Assembly: GCA_963666505.2 (NCBI GenBank)
Contig: CAXXXL010000001.1
Location: 868,001-932,000 of the forward strand
From: JABGQS01 sp963666505
Lineage (GTDB): Bacteria > Bacillota > Clostridia > Christensenellales > SZUA-584
DNA: 64,000 nt
Direction: 5' to 3'
Part shown: piece by piece, positions 28,380 through 37,026 of the stretch
Layout of the letters: every line of letters starts with the position of its first letter
Numbering within the stretch: the stretch's first letter is position 1
Notes under the pieces: model-generated
What the model was told of the DNA's origin: nothing
Database searches by the model: none
The model's input: only the letters and a program-made list of their open reading frames with translations
Translations under genes and position numbers: made by a program

Positions 28380-29147
28380 ATGAAACTTGCCGAAGATATT
28401 AGAAAAACACAAGTTGCCGATAATGAAATAGCAGTATTCTGGCTGGGTCAGGCGGGCTTTTTGATTAAGGACAGCGAGGGAAGAACGATAGTGATAGATC
28501 CTTACCTCTCGGACTGTTGCGAGCGTGAGTTTGGGTTCAAGAGATTATCGGCAAAGCTGATATTACCAAAAGAGCTTGATGCCGACATCATTTTTTCTAC
28601 GCACGAACACCTTGACCACTTTGATATAGACTCACTGCCGGAACTCATGGCAAATAAAAAAACAAGATTTGTAGGCTCCAAACCATCATCAGAAATATAC
28701 AGGCAGATGGGGCTGGACGAAACAAGGCTTATAGAAATCGATGAAGGAAAAAGCGTAGACCTTGGTTGGGTTAAATTCACAGGCGTTTATGCAGACCACG
28801 GAGACTTGGCACCCGATGCCGTAGGTGTGCTAATAGAGACCAGCGGTATAAGCGTATATTACACAGGCGACACTGCATACAGGCCGGAGGAAATGAAGCA
28901 GGCAATTGAAGCTAAGCCCGACATTATCATACTGCCGATAAACGGTGCATACGGCAACCTCGATTCGGTAGAGGCTGCAAAGCTGGTTAAAGACACCGGC
29001 GCAAAGTATGCGATTCCCTGCCATTTCTGGACTTTTGCTGTGCACGGAGGCGACCCGCAGAAGTTCGACGACGAGATGAAGGAAACTGCTCCGGATAGCC
29101 AGGCAGTATTTTTTGCGCAGGGCGAGATGAAGAAGTTCCGTAAATAA
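28380..29147 (+). CDS. Metallo-beta-lactamase-fold hydrolase, UlaG-like
   Basis: 255 residues; GGGGGG precedes the ATG. The H-x-H-x-D-H metal motif is present (STHEHLDHFD, residues 74-83), followed by later metal residues around GDTAYRPEE and PCHFWTFAVHGG. It resembles L-ascorbate-6-phosphate lactonase (UlaG) and related sugar-lactone hydrolases in the cytoplasm. It closes the transporter operon, 15 bp after the LRR gene. Opening a sugar lactone would fit the neighbouring dehydrogenases. Confidence 0.85.
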   Translation: MKLAEDIRKTQVADNEIAVFWLGQAGFLIKDSEGRTIVIDPYLSDCCEREFGFKRLSAKLILPKELDADIIFSTHEHLDHFDIDSLPELMANKKTRFVGSKPSSEIYRQMGLDETRLIEIDEGKSVDLGWVKFTGVYADHGDLAPDAVGVLIETSGISVYYTGDTAYRPEEMKQAIEAKPDIIILPINGAYGNLDSVEAAKLVKDTGAKYAIPCHFWTFAVHGGDPQKFDDEMKETAPDSQAVFFAQGEMKKFRK

Positions 29148-29265
29148 CGGCTAAATATTAAAATTTTAAAACAGGGAGGACGTATTTTTGTTATACGGGA
29201 ATTGCAGTGCGGCGAAAAATGTGCAGTGAGTTCTCTTACTATATGCGTAGAGAAAGGAGGGCTCT

Positions 29266-29840
29266 ATGCCAAGTAACAATTCAAAATATACACAGGAGAT
29301 GAGAGAACAGACCGCAAAGCTAATTATAGATTCAGGGAGGTCAGCAACGAGCTTTACTGAGGAGACAGGAATCGACATTAACACAGTTTGTCGGTGAGTT
29401 CGAGAATATCGGCGAAAGCATAATCTGCCTTCATATGCGGAGTCGAAAGGTATAAGTCCAAAGCATCCTGTTTCGGACCGAGAGCTCATCCAAAAGAACA
29501 AGGAGATTGAGAGAGAGATTAAGAAAAAAGAGAAACTTTTGGCTGAAGAGAAAGAGAAGGTTGAAATTTTAAAAAAATCCCTGCACATCTTTATGCAACT
29601 CCCAGAATTAAGTATGAAGCAATTCGAGAATACAGCCGGGAATATTCTGTGAGGAAGATGTGCAAAGCTTTAAACCTGGCTGAAGGTGCGTATTACCAAT
29701 GGTTACGCAGAAGAGAAGCAAAAGAGCAAAAGAAAGAAAAAGAGAAAATACTTATAGAACATATACGAGAGGTTTTTGAGAAAGCGAAATGCGTCTATGG
29801 ATATAGGCGTATGCAGCATTCAATGGAGCAGGAAGGCATT
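29266..29840 (+). pseudogene. IS3-family (IS150-like) transposase genes, broken and 3'-truncated
   Basis: OrfA starts at ATG 29266 (MPSNNSKYTQEMREQ) after GGAGGG. It has a TGA at 29395-29397 where tryptophan is expected (INTVCR then VREYRRKHN). It ends at 29650-29652. OrfB overlaps in the -1 frame (REYSVRKMCKALNL) and runs to YGYRRMQHSMEQEGI, then is cut near 29840 by another, reversed IS fragment. Confidence 0.8.
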
Positions 29841-29844
29841 GTGA

Positions 29845-30118
29845 AGTTTCCCCGAGATACTTCCTTCAAAATAGCATTATCCAGAGATAGCTTTGCAACC
29901 AATTTTTTCAAGTGTATGTTCTCTTTCTCTACTGCTTTCAAACGTTTAGCCTGATCAGTGCGCATCCCGCCGTATTCCTTGCGCCAGCGATAGTACGTTT
30001 GGTCACTTACTCCTATGCTTCTAATAGCCTCAGCTTCCGTAATGCCTTGGCTGATCTTTACTTCGACTTCTTTTAACTTGCTAATTATTTGTTCAGCCGT
30101 ATAATTCCTTTTTGCCAT
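29845..30118 (-). pseudogene. IS3-family orfA fragment, reversed orientation
   Basis: On the minus strand from ATG 30118-30116: MAKRNYTAEQIISKLKEVEV, a helix-turn-helix, then the coiled-coil LKAVEKENIHLKKLVAKLSL and LKEVSRGNF, where it is fused by accident to sequence of the neighbouring IS. GAGGTGAAG lies upstream. Related to the fragment at 21983. No orfB is left. Confidence 0.8.
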
Positions 30119-30212
30119 ATTACTTCACCTCTTTGACCTTCTCCCAAAAAAATGGTCTATGCAAAATGTTAGTTTTTGAAATAAAATAAGCTAACAAAGG
30201 GAGGAAGAAACG

Positions 30213-30477
30213 ATGAAGACCAGTAAGTTTACAGAGGAGCAGATTGCTTTTGCTTTAAAGCAGGCAGAGACAGGAACACCAGTAAAAGAAGTTGTTAGGA
30301 AGATGGGTATAACGGAGCAGACATTTTACCGGTGGAAGAAGAAGTACGGCAGTATGATGCCGCTATTTAAGAAAGCTAAAACAACTCGAGGAAGAGAACA
30401 GGCAATTGAAGAAGCTTGTTGCGGATTTAAGTCTTGATAAACAGATGCTGCAGGATGTATTGTCAAAAAAGCTTTAA
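30213..30477 (+). pseudogene. IS3-family orfA with a one-base frameshift
   Basis: ATG 30213 after GGGAGGAAG encodes MKTSKFTEEQIAFALKQAET and the helix-turn-helix. Near 30382 one extra A changes the frame; corrected, the protein continues KQLEEENRQLKKLVADLSLD and ends LSKKL at TAA 30475-30477. As written, the frame shifts and stops at 30435-30437. The element probably cannot make a normal OrfA. Confidence 0.78.
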
Positions 30478-30560
30478 AGCCTGAAGTCAAGCGAGAGGCT
30501 GTCAGATGGCTTCAGGCGCATTATGGAATTAGCGAATGTAGAGGGTGTAAAGCCGTTCAA

Positions 30561-31331
30561 ATGTACAGATCTACATTTCGATATGAAAGCAAAGCAGACA
30601 AGCAAGAGCTGCTTAGAATGCGAATAAAAGATATAGCCACTACACGGGTCAGGTATGGATATAAGCGAATACATATATTGCTTCAAAGAGAAGGCTGGAA
30701 GATAAATCATAAGCGAGTTTACCGACTGTATCGTGAAGAAGGACTGAATCTAAGATGCAAGACCAAAAGAAAACGGATAAGCGGTGCTAGAATACCGAGA
30801 CAAGATACAACAGGAATAAACGAATGCTGGGCGATGGATTTCGTGTCAGATTGCTTATTTAACAGCAAACGCTTCAGGGCGTTAACGATTATTGATATAC
30901 ATAGCAGAGAATGCTTGGCAATCTATGCAGACCAAAGAATTAACGGCGAGAAGGTTTTTGAAACTTTAGAATCGATTTGCTGCGACAGAGGTGTTCCGGA
31001 AAGAATCCGAGTTGATAATGGCCCTGAGTTTATATCGAAAACAATGGATGAGTGGGCGTATTCCGCTAACATTAAGCTTGATTTCTCCAGACCCGGCAAA
31101 CCCACCGACAATGCTCATATTGAGTCTTTTAATGGTAGTCTTAGGGATGAGTGTTTAAATATCAATTGGTTCTTGTCAATTGACGATGCAAGAAGTAAAC
31201 TGGAAGCATGGAGAACGGATTGCAACAAATTTAGACCCCACAGTTCCCTAGGAAACTTAACTCCAAGAGATTACGCTTTGGAGATGAAATCCGGTATCCA
31301 TTTACTACCAGCTGATTGCCGAAATTACTAA
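30561..31331 (+). CDS. IS3-family transposase OrfB
   Basis: 256 residues from ATG 30561. The frame is open upstream to about 30450, and OrfB in this family is usually made by frameshifting from OrfA. An HTH_21-like segment is followed by the rve DDE domain: CWAMDFVSDCL (first D), RVDNGPEF (second D) and HIESFNGSLRDE (E). C-terminal LTPRDYALEMK. Full catalytic triad, but probably silent because orfA is frameshifted. Confidence 0.85.
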   Translation: MYRSTFRYESKADKQELLRMRIKDIATTRVRYGYKRIHILLQREGWKINHKRVYRLYREEGLNLRCKTKRKRISGARIPRQDTTGINECWAMDFVSDCLFNSKRFRALTIIDIHSRECLAIYADQRINGEKVFETLESICCDRGVPERIRVDNGPEFISKTMDEWAYSANIKLDFSRPGKPTDNAHIESFNGSLRDECLNINWFLSIDDARSKLEAWRTDCNKFRPHSSLGNLTPRDYALEMKSGIHLLPADCRNY

Positions 31332-31366
31332 CATTATGATCTGACCAGTTTTCGGGGGACCCTCAT

Positions 31367-31417
31367 CAGCTGCTATTCACCACTTTCAATTTGTACAATT
31401 CTGTGGGGCAAGGTCAA
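31367..31417 (-). repeat. 51-bp inverted repeat, copy 2
   Basis: Reverse complement of 21114-21164 with 6 mismatches. It sits directly after the IS3 right end and before the promoter region of the E1 alpha gene. Confidence 0.8.
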
Positions 31418-31500
31418 ACGAACAATAATTACAAATAAAATTCACTTTGAAAATGGCGGGTTGCTATTCATTAACTAATTTACAATAAAAAATAATAATA

Positions 31501-31722
31501 CTAGATAATAATACGTATATATCATTACTATATTAATTGCATTAATCTATATAGAATATGATAAACGAAGTTAAGTATAAAAGCATTGTTTCTTGATTTA
31601 AAGAATAGTGCATACATAATAAGTAGAAGGGATAGGACATATGGGAGATAATAATTTTAAAAAACTAAAAAGCGAATTACCAAGTTTGGAAGAAATAAAA
31701 TGTCCTGAAAACATTGATATAC
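31501..31722 (+). repeat. 222-bp direct duplication, copy 2 (intact locus)
   Basis: Direct partner of 21686-21907. It comprises the leader of the E1 alpha gene and its first 27 codons; here the gene continues to its normal end. Confidence 0.92.
31593..31620 (+). promoter_or_regulatory. Putative promoter of the first E1 alpha/beta operon
   Basis: TTGATT (31593-31598), 16-bp spacer, CATAAT (31615-31620), 20 bases before the ATG. Identical in the duplicate copy at 21.8 kb. A sigma-54 (-24/-12) site, common for acetoin operons, was looked for and not seen. Confidence 0.4.
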
Positions 31723-32684
31723 CTACTCAAAAAAAATTATATTATAATATGAATCTAATTCGTTATTTTGAGGTAGAAGTTAAAGATTTATGGATGCAAG
31801 GGAAAATTAGGGGTATTGCCCACAATTATATATATGCTGAGGCTATTGCAGCCGGTGCGTGCGCTGCATTGCGTGAAAATGATGTTATCACAAGCACACA
31901 TCGTGGACATGGACATGCAATAGCTAAGGGCGCGGACGTTAATGCAATGATGGCTGAACTTTTTGGTAAGGCTGAAGGTTTAAATGAGGGACGTGGAGGT
32001 TCCATGCATATCGCTGATATGAATATTGGAATCCTTGGAGCTACAGGAATTGTTGGCAGTGGAATCCCGTTAGCTGCCGGAGCCGCATTATCAAACGTTG
32101 TCCTGGGTAAAAAAGGGGTCGCGGTATCTTTTCACGGCGATGGAAGTGTAAATCAAGGAGTTTGGCATGAGACTCTTAATATGGCGGCAGTTTGGAATTT
32201 GCCTGTAATTTTTATTACCGAAAACAATCAGATGGCTGTTGGGACCGAACAAAATAGAACAACTAAGGAAATTAATATCTATAAGAAGGCAGCAGCGTAT
32301 GGAATAAAGGGAGTTTTGGCAGATGGGTTCAACGTGTTTTCTGTATACAACTCTGTAAAAAGTGCTATTGAAAGTGCAAACAATGGATTTGGGCCAACAC
32401 TGATTGAGTGCCGTTATATGCGTATATTAGGACATTTTTCAGGTGATGATCAGTGGTACAGAGACACAAGCCATCTAAAAAAATATTATGAGTTGTGTCC
32501 TATTAATCGAATGCGCAACTATTGGATAAGAGAAAATGTTGTTACAGAAGAGCAAATTAAAGAGATTGAGAAAGATGCTTACGACAAGGTACAAAATGCT
32601 ATAGAATTTGCCGAGAATCAATGTACAGATCCAAGATGTGAAAAGATTTATAATCATCTTTATGCGAAAAATGAGCTTATATAG
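31641..32684 (+). CDS. TPP-dependent dehydrogenase E1 alpha subunit (acetoin dehydrogenase type), copy 1
   Basis: 347 residues. The TPP motif begins GDGSVNQG and ends ENNQ about 30 residues later; STHRGHGHAIAKG and GGSMHIAD are typical of AcoA/PdhA-like alpha subunits. It makes, with the beta subunit encoded 17 bp downstream, the decarboxylating or acyloin-cleaving E1 that loads an acyl group onto the lipoyl arm of E2. The paralogue at 39177 is the same length and more than half identical by eye. Codon use here is much more AT-rich than in that copy. Real substrate (acetoin, a 2-oxo acid or a sugar-derived acyloin) is unknown. Confidence 0.9.
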   Translation: MGDNNFKKLKSELPSLEEIKCPENIDIPTQKKLYYNMNLIRYFEVEVKDLWMQGKIRGIAHNYIYAEAIAAGACAALRENDVITSTHRGHGHAIAKGADVNAMMAELFGKAEGLNEGRGGSMHIADMNIGILGATGIVGSGIPLAAGAALSNVVLGKKGVAVSFHGDGSVNQGVWHETLNMAAVWNLPVIFITENNQMAVGTEQNRTTKEINIYKKAAAYGIKGVLADGFNVFSVYNSVKSAIESANNGFGPTLIECRYMRILGHFSGDDQWYRDTSHLKKYYELCPINRMRNYWIRENVVTEEQIKEIEKDAYDKVQNAIEFAENQCTDPRCEKIYNHLYAKNELI

Positions 32685-32701
32685 CTATATGGAGATATAA
32701 A

Positions 32702-33676
32702 ATGAGTGAAATAACAATTAGACAAGCTATAAATGATGCTTTAAGAGAAGAAATGAGACGCGACTCAACGATAATTAATATGGGATGCGATGTCGCTCTT
32801 AAAGGAAATCCTTTTGGTATAACAAAGGATTTAGTAAAAGAGTTTGGTTTAAAAAGGATGTATGACACTCCGATATCAGAGAGTGGTTTTACCGGCATTG
32901 CGATTGGAGCTGCAGCAACGGGGTTGAGGCCAATAATTGAAATTCAGTACATGGATTGGATAACACAGGCGTTGGACCAGATTGTAAATATGGCGGCAAA
33001 AATGAGATATATGTTTGCGGGTAAAGTTAGTATACCGTTGGTTGTAAGAACGACATGTGGTACAGGTGAGGGAATGGCAGCACAGCACGCACAATGTTTT
33101 ATAAATTGGCTCAATTCTGTCCCGGGCATAAAAGTAGTTGCGCCGATAACAGCCTATGATGCAAAAGGTCTTTTAAAAGCAGCGATAAGAGATGATAATC
33201 CGGTTGTATTTGTAGAGAACAGGCCTTCCTATAAGCTTAGAGGCAATGTGCCTAACGAAGATTATATAGTGCCAATTGGTAAAGCTAAATTGTTAAGACA
33301 AGGCTCTGATGTAACAATTATTTCTTATGGCATGATGTCTCTCAAAGCACAACAAGCTGCAATAGAGATGGTTCATGAAGGTGTCACCTGCGATGTTATT
33401 GATTTACGTAGTCTCTTGCCGATAGATTATGATACAGTTATTAATTCTATTATGAAAACAGGGAGAGTTGTTATTGCTCAGGAATCTTCTTTACGTGGTG
33501 GTATTGCCAGTGATATTACAGCAGAAATTATTAGTAGGAGCTTTGATTACTTAGACGCGCCAATTGAACGTATAGGCGGATTAAACGTACCAATGCCCTA
33601 TAGCAAAGTTCTGGAAGACTATGTAGTTCCTGATATAGTACAAGTAAAAGACGCGATTAGAAGAGTTGTAGATTAA
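32702..33676 (+). CDS. TPP-dependent dehydrogenase E1 beta subunit (acetoin dehydrogenase type), copy 1
   Basis: 324 residues. A transketolase-like pyrimidine domain (IRQAINDALREEM, SESGFTGIAIGAA, QIVNMAAKMRYMF) is followed by the transketolase C-terminal domain (VIDLRSLLPIDYDT). It completes the alpha2beta2 E1 with the upstream product. No E2 or E3 gene follows; the nearest are at 41.2-43.9 kb after the second E1 pair. It faces the AraC gene convergently, 42 bp apart. Confidence 0.9.
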   Translation: MSEITIRQAINDALREEMRRDSTIINMGCDVALKGNPFGITKDLVKEFGLKRMYDTPISESGFTGIAIGAAATGLRPIIEIQYMDWITQALDQIVNMAAKMRYMFAGKVSIPLVVRTTCGTGEGMAAQHAQCFINWLNSVPGIKVVAPITAYDAKGLLKAAIRDDNPVVFVENRPSYKLRGNVPNEDYIVPIGKAKLLRQGSDVTIISYGMMSLKAQQAAIEMVHEGVTCDVIDLRSLLPIDYDTVINSIMKTGRVVIAQESSLRGGIASDITAEIISRSFDYLDAPIERIGGLNVPMPYSKVLEDYVVPDIVQVKDAIRRVVD

Positions 33677-33718
33677 TGTATTATAAGATTTACTGGAATT
33701 ATAGTTTTAATTTGACGC

Positions 33719-34597
33719 TTATTTCTTACTTTCTGATGTTAAAAGATTATCATTTAATAACATGTTATCACTACTTGCAAAACCTGGATGCCAAAAATCA
33801 TTGGTCATTGTTTCGCGATATCGTCTTGGAGTAGTATTATAAGCTAGTTTAAACAATCTATTAAAGTGATTTATTGTTGAAAAGCCTACTTTTTCACTTA
33901 TGTAGCTAATATTATAATCTGAGTAAATTAGAAGATTACAAGATTTTTGAAGTCTTATTTTGCGAAGAAAATCATAAATAGTCATTGATGTTTGCTTCTT
34001 AAAAATTTGACAGAGATAATTTTTGCTATAATTGAGTTCTTTTGCCATATCTTCAAGAGTAAATTTATATTTGTAGTGTTCTTGAATATATTGAACAATT
34101 TTCAAATTAATTTTGTTAAGATCCTTATCTATGATTGGAATTTGCATATCATTAGATAATTCATTTGTGTTTGAAAGGCGAGATAAAAATATGATTATAA
34201 CATTTAAGTAATAGTCAATAATATTTTTGTATCCATATAAAATTTCCTTGCTTTCTTTTAACATTTGTTCAAGTAAACTTAATATAATTTCAGAAGCAAT
34301 AAATGTACTTGGAGCTGTGCTTAACATTTTTACGATTTGGCTTTTAGTTGAATTAAATTTTAAATCTATCATTACAATTTTCTCTTTCCGAATTGCCGTC
34401 ATCTCATGTTCCTCTTTAGGTTTAAAAAATAAACAATCCCCAGGATGGGCAAGAAAAGAATTTTCGGATATTATAAATTCAGCACTCCCAGAAATAATAA
34501 GCATTATTTGATAGAATGGATGAGAATGTTTTTTGAATCCCCAGCCATTCTTATAATCATTTTTTGAAATATAAAGAACTTCACAGCTGCTTGTCAT
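33719..34597 (-). CDS. AraC-family transcriptional regulator
   Basis: 292 residues on the minus strand; AAAGGAGG precedes the ATG at 34597. A cupin-like N-terminal sensor domain (KHSHPFYQIMLIISG, HPGDCLFFKPKEEH) is followed by two C-terminal helix-turn-helix motifs (LEDMAKELNYSKNYLCQIFK and ISYISEKVGFSTINHFNRLF). It is divergent from the dehydrogenase gene at 34888 and convergent with the E1 operon, so it probably controls both sides in response to a sugar or organic acid. The base composition is AT-rich like its neighbours. Confidence 0.92.
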   Translation of the reverse strand: MTSSCEVLYISKNDYKNGWGFKKHSHPFYQIMLIISGSAEFIISENSFLAHPGDCLFFKPKEEHEMTAIRKEKIVMIDLKFNSTKSQIVKMLSTAPSTFIASEIILSLLEQMLKESKEILYGYKNIIDYYLNVIIIFLSRLSNTNELSNDMQIPIIDKDLNKINLKIVQYIQEHYKYKFTLEDMAKELNYSKNYLCQIFKKQTSMTIYDFLRKIRLQKSCNLLIYSDYNISYISEKVGFSTINHFNRLFKLAYNTTPRRYRETMTNDFWHPGFASSDNMLLNDNLLTSESKK

Positions 34598-34887
34598 TTT
34601 ATCATCCCTCCTTTATTGAATATCACATAGAAGTATTTATTTTTAATTATTTATTTGAGTATTATTATATATCAAATATTACTTCTAATCAAACTTAGAA
34701 AATATAAAAATAATAATTATGGATAATTTATAAGTAATATAACAACTTGAATTAGAACAGATACTACACTTATAATTATATTATATTTTAAATATATTTA
34801 TGGTTAATATGAATAATGAATATAGCAAAAGCAGAAGCATATAATGCAATTATGGCTTAACATTAAAATTAATTAGGAGAGGATGAG
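34598..34887. promoter_or_regulatory. Divergent AT-rich intergenic region
   Basis: 290 bp of about 80 percent A+T between the AraC gene and the dehydrogenase gene. It must hold both promoters and probably AraC sites. Several TATAAT-like boxes are present, but none can be chosen. AGGAGAGG at 34875-34882 is the ribosome site of the rightward gene. Confidence 0.45.
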
Positions 34888-35937
34888 ATGAATAAAATGA
34901 TGGCTCATAGACTTTACGGTCCAAAAGATTTACGCTGGACTGAAACTGATTTACCGAAATTGGAAAAAAATGATGTTTTAATTAAAGTTAAATACTGCGG
35001 AGTATGTGGTACTGACTATGCAATCTATAGTGGAGCAAGCAGTTTTTGGGATGATGGCTTGATTAAAGTTCCTATGACATTAGGGCATGAATATTGCGGA
35101 GTTATTGAAGATGTTGGTAGCGAAGTAAAAACATTTAAAAGAGGGGACAGAGTTGTAGCCGATATGGCGGTGTCATGCGGGGTATGTGAAAATTGCCGAA
35201 AAGGTAATTATATGTCGTGCAAAGTTGTACAATGTGTTGGTACGGTTAATGCATATGACGGAGGCTATGCAGAGTATACTGTTATGCCTGAGCGACATTT
35301 ATTTCACTTACCAGAAAGCGTATCTTTTAAACAAGGTGCACTAGTTGAGCCTGTTGCTACTGGATTGAATGCAATTAATGTTTGCAATATAGAAATAGGC
35401 GATACGGTAGTTATTATTGGTACAGGACCAATTGGATTAGGATCTATACCGTTTGCAAAAATGTCTGGTGCCAGGCAGATAATACTTTTAGGTAGAAAGG
35501 AATTTAAACTCGATATAGGTAAAAAACTGGGCGCTGATATTACTATTAATACAACAATAGAAGATTACCATACACGTATTATGGAACTAACAGAGGGCAA
35601 TGGCGCGGATGTAATAATTGAAGCTTCAGGATCCGAGAGGATGCTTCATGAATCCTTTAGTTTAGCAAATTATGGTTGTAGAATATCACTTGTAGCCTTT
35701 TATGAAAAATTACTTAATAATTTAAATATTGACCAAATTATTGTTCGCGAAATACAACTTAAACCTGTTATGGGAAGTCCAAATTTAGGATCTGTCGTTA
35801 TAAAAATGATGGAAAGCAAAAAAGTCGATTTTACGTCTATGATAACTACAATAATGCCTTTGAAGGATGCGAAAAAAGCGTTAGATACACTTAAAGAAGG
35901 AAGCAATTCAAGGATTAAGATTTTACTTGAAGCTTGA
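34888..35937 (+). CDS. Zinc-dependent MDR dehydrogenase (2,3-butanediol/sorbitol dehydrogenase type)
   Basis: 349 residues. Catalytic zinc ligands C40 (GVCGTD) and H67-E68 (LGHE); structural zinc cysteines in CGVCENCRKGNYMSC; NAD site GTGPIG near residue 176. The subgroup includes butanediol, threonine and polyol dehydrogenases. If the E1 complex cleaves an acyloin, this enzyme could make that acyloin from a diol, but that is inference. The truncated copy at 22053-22613 is a close homologue of its C-terminal half. Confidence 0.88.
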   Translation: MNKMMAHRLYGPKDLRWTETDLPKLEKNDVLIKVKYCGVCGTDYAIYSGASSFWDDGLIKVPMTLGHEYCGVIEDVGSEVKTFKRGDRVVADMAVSCGVCENCRKGNYMSCKVVQCVGTVNAYDGGYAEYTVMPERHLFHLPESVSFKQGALVEPVATGLNAINVCNIEIGDTVVIIGTGPIGLGSIPFAKMSGARQIILLGRKEFKLDIGKKLGADITINTTIEDYHTRIMELTEGNGADVIIEASGSERMLHESFSLANYGCRISLVAFYEKLLNNLNIDQIIVREIQLKPVMGSPNLGSVVIKMMESKKVDFTSMITTIMPLKDAKKALDTLKEGSNSRIKILLEA

Positions 35938-36092
35938 TTCCAATATTAATGAAGTATATTTGATTTTTAATTCAAATTTTAAATTCATTAACGCATAGCT
36001 ATTATTATAGTATTAAACGGTTATATTTATCACAGAGAATAAGCCTAGTCATAAGAATGAGCAGCGAGTATCTGTAAATTAAAATACAGTAA

Positions 36093-36122
36093 AAGGAGGC
36101 GCGGTCTTACCGCGAAGATAAG
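36093..36122 (+). promoter_or_regulatory. Shine-Dalgarno site separated from its start codon by a hairpin
   Basis: AAGGAGG (36093-36099) is 23 bases from ATG 36123. Between them CGCGGT-CTT-ACCGCG (36100-36114) forms a perfect 6-bp stem. If folded, only 8 bases remain, which is the optimal spacing. No alternative start codon lies nearer to the site in this frame. Confidence 0.6.
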
Positions 36123-36905
36123 ATGCAAGGAATTAATGATAAGGTTGCAATCGTAACAGGAGCAGCAAAAGGCTTGGGTAGAGCTATCGCGTTACGCTTG
36201 CTTAAAGAGGGAGCTATTGTTATTTTGGCTGATATTTTGGAAAAAGAACTTTCAAATACGGTTCTAGAACTTACTGAAAATGGCTTTAAAGCAGAAAAAT
36301 ATATTATAGATGTTAGGGAAATATCAGCAATAGATGATATGGTAGATACTGTATATAAAAAATATGGTAAGCTTGATATTTTAGTTAATAATGTTGGTGT
36401 TCAGATAAGGGACTGGGCAACCGAATTCAAAGAAACTGATTGGGATAAATTGATGGACATAAATTTAAAATCATACTATTTTGCATCACGCTCAGTCGCT
36501 CGAATAATGAAGAAAAATGGAAAAGGATCTATAGTATGCATTTCTTCTACAAATGCAAAAAGATTCACCTCAAAACGTACACCTTATTGTATATCGAAAG
36601 CTGCTATCAATGGACTAGTCGCGGCGCTTGGTAACGAACTTGGAAGATTTGGTATTAGAGTCAACGGCGTAGCACCCGGCTACGTTCTCACCGATATGGC
36701 TGTGTCTGCTATGAAAGCGAATTTGATGTCTGAGGAAACTGCTATTTCAGTTACACCTTTAAAGCGCTTTATTCTCCCCGAGGAAATAGCAAGCTCAGTA
36801 TGTTTTCTAGCTTCCGATGAGGCATCGGGTATAACAGGGCAGACATTATTTGTTGACGGAGGATGGAGTATAAACGGATTGCCTGAACCTAAGGATATGG
36901 AATAA
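36123..36905 (+). CDS. SDR family oxidoreductase (gluconate 5-dehydrogenase-like)
   Basis: 260 residues. GAAKGLG cofactor motif, NNVG, catalytic SSTNAKRF with serine, YCISKAA (Y-x3-K), and C-terminal LFVDGG. General similarity to gluconate 5-dehydrogenase and 3-oxoacyl reductases. The gene lies between the Zn-dehydrogenase and glycerate kinase genes and shares their AT-rich codon use. Its translation start has the unusual hairpin-spaced ribosome site described separately. Confidence 0.88.
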   Translation: MQGINDKVAIVTGAAKGLGRAIALRLLKEGAIVILADILEKELSNTVLELTENGFKAEKYIIDVREISAIDDMVDTVYKKYGKLDILVNNVGVQIRDWATEFKETDWDKLMDINLKSYYFASRSVARIMKKNGKGSIVCISSTNAKRFTSKRTPYCISKAAINGLVAALGNELGRFGIRVNGVAPGYVLTDMAVSAMKANLMSEETAISVTPLKRFILPEEIASSVCFLASDEASGITGQTLFVDGGWSINGLPEPKDME

Positions 36906-37026
36906 TTATATTTAATTATAATATTGCTATACTATAAATCTACTTCTTGCGATGGGAAAGAATTTGTACATAGAGATTTGTAGTAAAAATATGAAAGTGA
37001 TATTTAACATATAGGAATTTAAGCTT

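Larger units (their letters stand above)
30141..31362 (+). mobile_element. IS3-family element with recognisable ends
   Basis: About 1.22 kb. The left end CCCAAAAAAATGGTC... and the right end, reverse complemented CCCCCGAAAACTGGTC..., both run into AATGTTAGT, giving imperfect inverted repeats. It contains a frameshifted orfA and an intact orfB. No target repeat could be recognised because the left flank is another IS fragment. Confidence 0.7.

Noticed and set aside
31360..31640. Sigma-54 promoter and AcoR-type control of the E1 operon
   Set aside because: No TGGCAC-N5-TTGC-like sequence was found in the leader, and the adjacent regulator is AraC-type.
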